Shown here piece after piece: positions 1-5,479 of a stretch of DNA of 6,203 bases. Where the stretch lies: assembly GCA_905236835.1 (NCBI GenBank), contig CAJOQY010000088.1, forward strand, positions 1-6,203, given 5' to 3'. Under the pieces are notes generated by a model, which saw only the letters and a list, made by a program, of their open reading frames with translations, was not told the DNA's origin and did no database searches. This stretch comes from an uncultured Oscillibacter sp. Lineage in GTDB: Bacteria > Bacillota > Clostridia > Oscillospirales > Oscillospiraceae. Each line of letters starts with the position of its first letter. Position 1 is the first letter of the stretch. The position numbers were made by a program, and so were the translations under genes.

Positions 1-1905
1 ATCCGACGTTGAAACCGTCATTTCTAATAAGCTGAAAAATTCTTTTTCATCCTCATGATTCCAGAACTCTCCCGCGACTTCCAGTTCGGATAGATTTAAA
101 CCGTTCCAGTCCATTTCGCCGCCGGTTAAAATATCATCCACAAGACGCCGCGACAAATCGCCTAATCTCGCCCCGGCCTCGTCGCCATACGCCCAATAAA
201 ATGACTCTATCGCCGCGTTGCCCCGCACGCCCCATTCGGATTCATCCGGCTCCAGCGGATACGGCGGAGTGAATCCCCCCGCGATCAAAGCCTGCGTCAG
301 TCTCTGCCGGACAGCGCCGTTATAAATCAACTCCGCCGCGCCGTATGACATCAAATGCTCATTGACCGCCGCCGCGTGTCCCGCCATGAAAAATAATATT
401 CCGCGCTGTCTTAACTCGCGATATAATTTTAACAGCCTTTCCGCCGCGAATAAATCCACGGAAGCGACGCCCGTGACGATAATCAAACCCGTGTCGGGTT
501 TCAGCGCGTGGAAAATCTCACGTTCAAAATCTTCAATCGTGGCGAAAAACAACGGGCCGTTGAATTGATATAACACCGTCTGTTCGATGGGCCGCGCGTG
601 GGGCGTCTGAGATAAATCAAAAAATCCGTCATGCCCTTCCATACAGCCCAAGAAATATCCCGGCTGTGACGACGCCCGCATGGTGAACGCCGCGAATGAT
701 AACACCACGCCGACCAGTACGCCTTCGGCCAGTCCCAGCATTTCGGCCAGAAACGCGGCTAAGAATATCAAAAAACTTGGCCTGTCGATTTTCCATAAAT
801 GCGCCGCGACGGGGATTTCCAAAATTGTAATCAACGACGCGATGACCATTCCGGTCAGAACCGGCGCGGGGAGATAATTCAAAACCGGCGTGGCGAATAA
901 TAAAAACAATCCCATTGTGATACTCGCCGAAACGCCCGCCCATTGGCTGGACACGCCTAATTTTTCCGCCAGTTTTGTCCGGGACAGACTGCCGATCTCG
1001 GGAGGGCTTCCGCATAACGCCGCGAAAAAATTTCCCCCGGCGTATGCCAATAACTCCCGCTGATTGTCAATCTCGTCGCCGTGTTCGCGTCCGATTTCGC
1101 CCGTTGAAACCAGCGTTTCCGCCGCGATGACAAGCGCGACGGCCAGCGTGTCTATGATAATCTCTTCCGCGTGATGTGAAATCGCCGTAAAATCCGCGTG
1201 AGATAATATCATCATATCCGGCAATCCCGGCGCGATAAAATCCGTCATTTCCACGCCGTAACTTTTTAAATCAAATACCGCTGAAATCAAGATCCAGAAA
1301 ATCATGGCGATTACGGCCAGACTTGTTTTCAAATATCTCCTGCCGATTAATATAAATAAAATCGTCGATACGCCTAATAAAAAAGACAGCAAATTAAAAT
1401 TTTTAAGCTGATTGATCAAATGCGCGATTAAAACCGGCGCGCGCCCGCTTGTCGACGCGCCGCCGAATAATCTCGGACATTGCGTTAATATCACAATGCT
1501 CGCGATACCCGTGACACAGCCGCCCAATACAGGCTCGGAAACGAATTTCGCGAATCTTCCGCCGCGCGGTAAATAAAACAAAAACAGCCAGAATGAGACC
1601 ATCAACGTAATAACGGCCATCATCACGACGGCTTCCGCGCTTCCCGGCGTGACGCCCAAATGGGGCAATAACGTCGCCACAATCGCCGCCGGCGCCGCGT
1701 CCACGCCGAACACGAGACGCGGCGAACTGGTGAATAAGCTAAAAATCAAAATCGGCAGAAATGACCCGTATAGGCCATATTTTAACGGCAGTCCGGCCAC
1801 TTGCGCGTATCCCATTGACAGCGGGATGGACAATAACGCGATGACAAAGCCCGCCCATAAATCCCGAAATAAATCTTTCCGGCTGTTGACGTGAAACTGT
1901 CTCAT
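1..1905 (-). CDS. SulP-family anion permease with STAS domain, C-terminus cut by window edge
   Basis: This is probably an inner-membrane anion transporter of the SulP/SLC26 family (sulfate, bicarbonate or dicarboxylate). The substrate cannot be told from sequence. The frame is open for 635 codons from ATG 1905-1903 to the window edge. Residues 15-80 carry the family start: DLWAGF, IPLSMGYAQVAGLP, then KYGLYGSFLP. Residues 12-410 are mostly hydrophobic and fit the usual 14-segment core. The conserved block at about 263-312 has ETLVSTGEIG, NQRELLAYAGGN and GSLSRT. Residues 441-540 form a cytoplasmic STAS domain with the core GLIIVTGVASVDLFAAERL. At least 90 further residues (546-635) follow, hydrophilic and unrecognised, whereas bacterial SulP proteins usually end soon after STAS. 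The start is chosen because it gives a normal family N-terminus and overlaps the GH1 stop as ATGA, with a weak GCGGGA ribosome site six bases upstream. The family call is firm; the transported anion is unknown. Confidence 0.93.
   Translation of the reverse strand, partial: MRQFHVNSRKDLFRDLWAGFVIALLSIPLSMGYAQVAGLPLKYGLYGSFLPILIFSLFTSSPRLVFGVDAAPAAIVATLLPHLGVTPGSAEAVVMMAVITLMVSFWLFLFYLPRGGRFAKFVSEPVLGGCVTGIASIVILTQCPRLFGGASTSGRAPVLIAHLINQLKNFNLLSFLLGVSTILFILIGRRYLKTSLAVIAMIFWILISAVFDLKSYGVEMTDFIAPGLPDMMILSHADFTAISHHAEEIIIDTLAVALVIAAETLVSTGEIGREHGDEIDNQRELLAYAGGNFFAALCGSPPEIGSLSRTKLAEKLGVSSQWAGVSASITMGLFLLFATPVLNYLPAPVLTGMVIASLITILEIPVAAHLWKIDRPSFLIFLAAFLAEMLGLAEGVLVGVVLSFAAFTMRASSQPGYFLGCMEGHDGFFDLSQTPHARPIEQTVLYQFNGPLFFATIEDFEREIFHALKPDTGLIIVTGVASVDLFAAERLLKLYRELRQRGILFFMAGHAAAVNEHLMSYGAAELIYNGAVRQRLTQALIAGGFTPPYPLEPDESEWGVRGNAAIESFYWAYGDEAGARLGDLSRRLVDDILTGGEMDWNGLNLSELEVAGEFWNHEDEKEFFSLLEMTVSTSD
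1902..1905 (-). other. ATGA stop/start overlap between GH1 and SulP genes
   Basis: On the minus strand the bases 1905-1902 read ATGA. ATG starts the SulP gene and TGA ends the GH1 gene. Such four-base overlaps usually mean one mRNA and translational coupling, where a ribosome ending the first gene restarts on the second. The ribosome site for SulP is weak (GCGGGA at 1912-1917), which fits dependence on coupling. The overlap is seen directly; coupling is inferred. Confidence 0.9.
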
Positions 1906-3380
1906 GTCAAATCCCGCAAATCCTGTCCGTTGGATTCGATCACTTTTTGATACCAATAAGACGAATCTTTGCGATAGCGTTTTAAATCTTTTAAATCAAA
2001 TTCCTCACGATTGACGAATATAAAACCATAACGCTTTCTCATGCCCTCATGCGTTGAGATTAAATCAATCGCCGACCACGGGCAATAGCCGATCATTTCC
2101 ACGCCGTCCGTGATGGCCAGACGCATTTGATTAATATGCTTGCGCAGATAATCAATCCGATATAAATCATGAATTTTTCCGTCGGATTCTAATTTGTCAT
2201 ACGCGCCGAGGCCGTTTTCCGTGATTAAAATCGGCAAATGATACCGTGACCAGACTTCACGAAGCGTTGAACGGAAACCAATCGGATCAATTTCCCAGCC
2301 GAATTCCGTCTTGGGCGTATTGGGATTGGCCGCGCTTTTGAACGCGCCGAGAATATTCTGCCCCGACTGCTGATCCGCTTTTTGATTATTATTATTATTA
2401 TCCTGATAATTCGCGCCGCCGTCCTGATTCCCGATGGCGGATAATTTTTCAAGCATCATATCATCCGCCTCGACCGTCGCCGTGTTATAATAATTAAACG
2501 CGATAAAATCCGGCTTGGCGGCTTTCATAATTTCCATATCGCCGGGTTCGATCTTTGGCAACGCGTCACGATCTTTTAAATACGCCCAGACAATTGAGTT
2601 ATAATATCCGTTTACCGCCATATCCAGATATAACCAGTTACGAACCGCGTTGAAATTCTGCGCGGCGATCATATCCTCCGGACGGCAGGTTTTGGGATAA
2701 ATAAGCCCGATATTCGGCGCGGGTCCGATTTTCGCGTCAGGCAGCATTTCATGGCATAATTTCATCGCTTTCGCCTGCGCTAATAACATATTATGATTTT
2801 GCTGGTACAATCCCCGTAACGGATTTTCTTTATCCGCGGTCGAAAACGTACCAATCGCCGCGCCGACAAGCGTCATCATATTCTGCTCGTTAATTGTCAG
2901 CCAGTATTTGACTTTCGATCCGTATTCTTGAAATATTAAACGCGCGAATTCCAAAAACGCGTCAACGCAATCCCGATTTTCCCATCCGCCTTTTTGATCC
3001 AGTTCCGCCGGCAGATCAAAATGATACATGGTCACTATCGGCTCGATCTTGCGCGCCCGACAGGCGTCAATCAAATCATGATAAAATTTAATCCCCTTGG
3101 GATTGACTTCGCCCGTCCCGTGGGGCAGTACGCGGCTCCACGCGATAGAGAATCTATACGCTTTCAAGCCCATTTCGGCCATTAAATTTACATCTTCCTG
3201 ATAACGATGATAATGATCCGCGCAGACATCCAGTTCCGATGTCCCCTCCGGGACTTTTTTCACGTCCTGCACAGACGGGCCTTTGCCGTCTGATAAATTC
3301 GCGCCCTCAACCTGATACGCCGATGTCGACGCGCCCCATAAAAATTTTTCCGGGAAATCCGCCTGTTTTTGATAAATCAT
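1902..3380 (-). CDS. Glycoside hydrolase family 1, probable 6-phospho-beta-glucosidase
   Basis: This is a cytoplasmic retaining beta-glycosidase of 492 residues, normal to slightly long for GH1, with no signal peptide. It starts with the GH1 N-terminal motif FLWGASTSAYQVEG (13-26), followed by YRFSIAWSRV (75-84) and MYHFDLP (118-124). The acid/base is Glu165 in TINEQN and the nucleophile is Glu388 in ITENG. Near the C-terminus Ser442, Lys449 and Tyr451 (in ISTHEGMRKRYGF) have the Ser-x6-Lys-x-Tyr spacing that binds the sugar phosphate in 6-phospho-beta-glycosidases. The Glu-Trp pair of plain beta-glucosidases is absent. The residue after Ser442 is Thr; 6-phospho-galactosidases have Trp there, so a glucoside is the likelier substrate. 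No PTS transporter is in view. Residues about 320-343 are an Asn/Gln/Gly-rich loop containing five Asn in a row. The start is supported by a good ribosome site. A non-phosphorylated beta-glucoside remains possible. Confidence 0.93.
   Translation of the reverse strand: MIYQKQADFPEKFLWGASTSAYQVEGANLSDGKGPSVQDVKKVPEGTSELDVCADHYHRYQEDVNLMAEMGLKAYRFSIAWSRVLPHGTGEVNPKGIKFYHDLIDACRARKIEPIVTMYHFDLPAELDQKGGWENRDCVDAFLEFARLIFQEYGSKVKYWLTINEQNMMTLVGAAIGTFSTADKENPLRGLYQQNHNMLLAQAKAMKLCHEMLPDAKIGPAPNIGLIYPKTCRPEDMIAAQNFNAVRNWLYLDMAVNGYYNSIVWAYLKDRDALPKIEPGDMEIMKAAKPDFIAFNYYNTATVEADDMMLEKLSAIGNQDGGANYQDNNNNNQKADQQSGQNILGAFKSAANPNTPKTEFGWEIDPIGFRSTLREVWSRYHLPILITENGLGAYDKLESDGKIHDLYRIDYLRKHINQMRLAITDGVEMIGYCPWSAIDLISTHEGMRKRYGFIFVNREEFDLKDLKRYRKDSSYWYQKVIESNGQDLRDLT
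2385..2401 (-). repeat. AAT trinucleotide run encoding five Asn inside GH1
   Basis: The minus strand has five consecutive AAT codons (Asn328-332 of the GH1 enzyme), written on the plus strand as five ATT units plus two bases. It lies in a surface loop between the YYNTATVE strand and the GWEIDPIG segment, a region variable in length in GH1. A perfect triplet run can gain or lose units by slippage without breaking the frame. Confidence 0.9.
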
Positions 3381-3387
3381 ATTAATC

Positions 3388-3393
3388 TCTCCC
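3388..3393 (-). promoter_or_regulatory. Ribosome binding site of the GH1 gene
   Basis: The minus strand reads GGGAGA seven bases before ATG 3380-3378. This near-consensus Shine-Dalgarno sequence fixes the GH1 start. Confidence 0.7.
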
Positions 3394-3405
3394 GTTTATA
3401 AATCC

Positions 3406-3442
3406 AAACCCGACGCCCGCAAAATATACGGACGGCGGGTTT
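3406..3442 (-). terminator. Hairpin after etfA, likely terminator or attenuator
   Basis: In minus-strand RNA, bases 3442-3429 pair with 3419-3406. This gives a 14-position stem (AAACCCGCCGTCCG against CGGGCGTCGGGTTT) with one C-U mismatch, one G-U wobble and a nine-base loop. The stem begins 19 bases past the etfA stop. The bases after it (TTTGGATTTAT, counting the stem end) are U-rich but interrupted by GGA, so termination may be partial and GH1-SulP may receive read-through. The plus-strand copy is followed by TTTGTAATTTTAT, but no plus-strand gene precedes it. The hairpin is seen directly; its function is inferred. Confidence 0.55.
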
Positions 3443-3461
3443 GTAATTTTATCTAATCAAA

Positions 3462-4601
3462 TTATTTCGCGGCTTTCGCGGCGCGGATCGCTTCGGTCAG
3501 CATGGGCGTGACTTTGAACAAGTCGCCGCAGATGCCGTAATCGGCGATCTCAAAAATCGGCGCCGTGTCGTTTTTATTAACGGCGATAATGCACTCGGAA
3601 TCCGACATACCCGCCTTGTGCTGAATCGCGCCGGAAATGCCCAGAGCGATATATACCTTCGGATGAACGGTCTTGCCGGTCTGTCCGACCTGATGATCCG
3701 CCGACAGCCACCCGGAGTCAATCGTCGCGCGGCTTCCGCCGACGACGCCGCCCAGTTCAGCCGCCAGTTCCTCGGCTAATTTAATTCCGCCTTCCACGTC
3801 TTTGCTGATGCCGCGGCCCACGGAGACAATATAATCCGCGCCGATTAAATCAACTAATTTCTTGGCCGCTTTGACGACTTCCAATACTTCCGTATTTAAA
3901 TCATCTTTGCTGAGTTTGAACGCCGGTTTCTCAATCACGCACGCGTCGGCCTTCGCCTGATCGAACGCGTTTTTCTTCATGACGCCCGGACGCACCGTCG
4001 CCATGCACGGACGGAAACGCGGGCAGATAATCGACGCCATCAAATGCCCGCCGAACGCCGGACGCGTCATTTTCAGATCTCTCGACACGTCATGCTTCTG
4101 ACCCAGCACCATCGCCACGCCTAATTTTTCAATCTTTTCCGGCGCGAGCGTGGACGCTTCTTTTAAGAACTCGCGATAATTCGCCATGTCAATATCCAAA
4201 TGCGTACAGTCCGCGCACAGACCCGTATGCAGACGCGCCGCGCACCGCGGGCCTAAATCGCGTCCGATATTCGTCGCGCCGATCAAGAACGCCTCCGGCT
4301 TCAAATCCTGAATCACATCGCAAATCACTTTCGCGTAAGCGTCGGTATTATATACGGCCAATAAATCATCTTCGCAGACGTAAACTTTATCGGCGCCATA
4401 GCCGCCTAATTCCTTGGCGACGCTTTCAATCCCCTTGCCGCCGAGCAATAAGCCGCATAAATTCACGCCCAGTTCGTTGGCCAGATCGCGGCCTTTCGAG
4501 ATCAACTCAAAATCCGTGGGCATTAACTTTCCTTCGCGCTGTTCGCAGAATACCCATACATCTTTGAACGCGCCAATATCAGAACTATTAAAATCAGACA
4601 T
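3462..4601 (-). CDS. etfA: Electron transfer flavoprotein, alpha subunit
   Basis: EtfA pairs with EtfB to carry electrons to or from the acyl-CoA dehydrogenase encoded upstream. At 379 residues it is somewhat longer than respiratory EtfA (about 310-330), because of an N-terminal lead and an insert around 140-180, as in clostridial homologues. The N-terminal half has the EtfA/B fold with NIGRDLGPRCAARL at 111-124. The C-terminal FAD domain is complete: VGRGI (261-265), GSRATIDSGW (289-298), QVGQTGKTV (304-312), and the family signature YIALGISGAIQHKAGM (317-332) running to NKNDTAPIF (342-350). It lies 55 bases after etfB. The start follows AAGGGGG at a spacing of ten bases. An out-of-frame ATG sits between that site and the start. 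No anomalies are seen. FAD binding and partnership are established for the family; bifurcation is inferred from type and context. Confidence 0.97.
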   Translation of the reverse strand: MSDFNSSDIGAFKDVWVFCEQREGKLMPTDFELISKGRDLANELGVNLCGLLLGGKGIESVAKELGGYGADKVYVCEDDLLAVYNTDAYAKVICDVIQDLKPEAFLIGATNIGRDLGPRCAARLHTGLCADCTHLDIDMANYREFLKEASTLAPEKIEKLGVAMVLGQKHDVSRDLKMTRPAFGGHLMASIICPRFRPCMATVRPGVMKKNAFDQAKADACVIEKPAFKLSKDDLNTEVLEVVKAAKKLVDLIGADYIVSVGRGISKDVEGGIKLAEELAAELGGVVGGSRATIDSGWLSADHQVGQTGKTVHPKVYIALGISGAIQHKAGMSDSECIIAVNKNDTAPIFEIADYGICGDLFKVTPMLTEAIRAAKAAK

Positions 4602-4611
4602 TCCGTCATGA

Positions 4612-4618
4612 CCCCCTT
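4612..4618 (-). promoter_or_regulatory. Ribosome binding site of etfA
   Basis: The minus strand reads AAGGGGG ten bases before ATG 4601-4599. Another ATG at 4609-4607 is only two bases from this site and is out of frame, so the site supports the annotated start. Confidence 0.65.
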
Positions 4619-4633
4619 GAGATTTTTAAATTA

Positions 4634-4665
4634 AAATTATTTAATAAATTATTTAATTAAATAAT
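4634..4665. repeat. AT-only tandem and inverted repeat between etfB and etfA
   Basis: AAATTATTTAAT occurs twice without a gap (4634-4645 and 4646-4657). In addition, ATTATTTAAT at 4636-4645 is a perfect inverted match to ATTAAATAAT at 4656-4665, giving a possible 10-bp stem with a 10-base loop. The block covers the end of etfB, including its stop codon (4659-4657), and the start of the gap. The stem has only A-T pairs, so it is not a normal terminator. It may be a processing or translation-enhancing element, or just AT-rich spacer. Confidence 0.75.
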
Positions 4666-5457
4666 ATGCTTGCTGACAAGAATATTGGCGAGATTCTCAC
4701 AGGTGGATTTGTCATTGCCTTCCAGCATGACGCCCGCGCCCTTCTGCGGCGGCGTGAAAGAAGTCAAGATATTCGTCGGAGAACCGCTCAGGCCGATTGT
4801 CGTCTTGTCAATCAGGGGATCGTCTTTCAGAGCCTCATAATCCAGCGTTGTAAGCGGCTTGCTATACGCCTCAAATACGCCGGGGACGCTCATATAACGC
4901 GGCGTGTTTAATTCTTTGATACAAGTCAATAAACACGGCGTTTTGACGCGGATCGTCATATAGCCGTCTTCCAGCATACGCCGGACCGTGATCGTATCGC
5001 CTTCTTTATGAATATCCGCCGCGTAAGTGACCTGCGGCAAATGCAATTTTTCCGCGATTTGCGGGCCGACCTGCGCCGTGTCGCCGTCAATCGCCTGACG
5101 ACCGCAGATCACTATATCATCTTTTTCGACGCCAATGCGATTAATCGCGGCGGCGATAATTTGCGACGTGGCGTAAGTGTCCGATCCGCCGAACTCACGG
5201 GCCGACACCAAATAAGCCTCATCCGCGCCCATGGCCAGCGCTTCGCGCAGCATATTGGCGGCGGGGGCGGGACCCATCGTCACGACGACGACTTTACAGC
5301 CCGTTTCGTCTTTGATTTTCAAAGCCGCTTCCAGCGCGTTCATATCGTCCGGATTGGTAATCGTCTGCATGGAGGCGCGGTCAAGCGTGCCGTCGGGATT
5401 GACGGCCACTTTGCCGGACGTGTCGGGAACCTGCTTGATAGAAACAATAATTTTCAT
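4657..5457 (-). CDS. etfB: Electron transfer flavoprotein, beta subunit
   Basis: EtfB is the partner of EtfA and binds the second nucleotide or flavin and, in bifurcating types, NADH. It has 266 residues, a typical length. It begins with the EtfB start MKIIVSIKQVPDT, then NPDDMNALEAAL (35-46) and VTMGPAPAANMLREALAMGADEA (59-81, given here as a region; key part GPAPA then GADEA). CGRQAIDGDTAQVGP at 118-132 is the form found in anaerobic, NADH-using ETFs, not the respiratory form. Residues 158-178 resemble the ETF-beta signature, ending TPCLLT. LNTPRYMSVP at 183-192 matches the recognition loop that docks on acyl-CoA dehydrogenases. SGSPTNILTSFTPP near the C-terminus is also typical. It starts 22 bases after the dehydrogenase stop, so the two genes are surely co-transcribed. 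That it bifurcates electrons is inferred from sequence type and neighbours. Confidence 0.97.
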   Translation of the reverse strand: MKIIVSIKQVPDTSGKVAVNPDGTLDRASMQTITNPDDMNALEAALKIKDETGCKVVVVTMGPAPAANMLREALAMGADEAYLVSAREFGGSDTYATSQIIAAAINRIGVEKDDIVICGRQAIDGDTAQVGPQIAEKLHLPQVTYAADIHKEGDTITVRRMLEDGYMTIRVKTPCLLTCIKELNTPRYMSVPGVFEAYSKPLTTLDYEALKDDPLIDKTTIGLSGSPTNILTSFTPPQKGAGVMLEGNDKSTCENLANILVSKHII

Positions 5458-5470
5458 GATAATATTTCCG

Positions 5471-5475
5471 CCTCC
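5471..5475 (-). promoter_or_regulatory. Ribosome binding site of etfB
   Basis: GGAGG lies on the minus strand just after the dehydrogenase stop codon (5482-5480). Its spacing to ATG 5457-5455 is 13 bases, longer than usual. The start is still secure because MKIIVSIKQVPD is the normal EtfB N-terminus and no upstream in-frame ATG, GTG or TTG lies between. Confidence 0.6.
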
Positions 5476-5479
5476 AGTA

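Noticed and set aside
629..1015. Minus-strand open frame of 128 codons within 629-1015
   Set aside because: It is an out-of-frame shadow of the SulP gene, which stays open through this whole stretch in another frame with clear family motifs.
3397..3420. Possible promoter before GH1 (TTGCGG, 16 bases, TATAAA on the minus strand)
   Set aside because: The -35 match is poor, it overlaps the hairpin, and it would leave a leader of only about 15 bases. It is too weak to annotate.
4521..4609. Short minus-strand open frame starting at ATG 4609-4607, just upstream of etfA
   Set aside because: The ATG is only two bases from the ribosome site and out of frame with etfA. The roughly 28-codon peptide has no features. 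A leader-peptide role cannot be supported.
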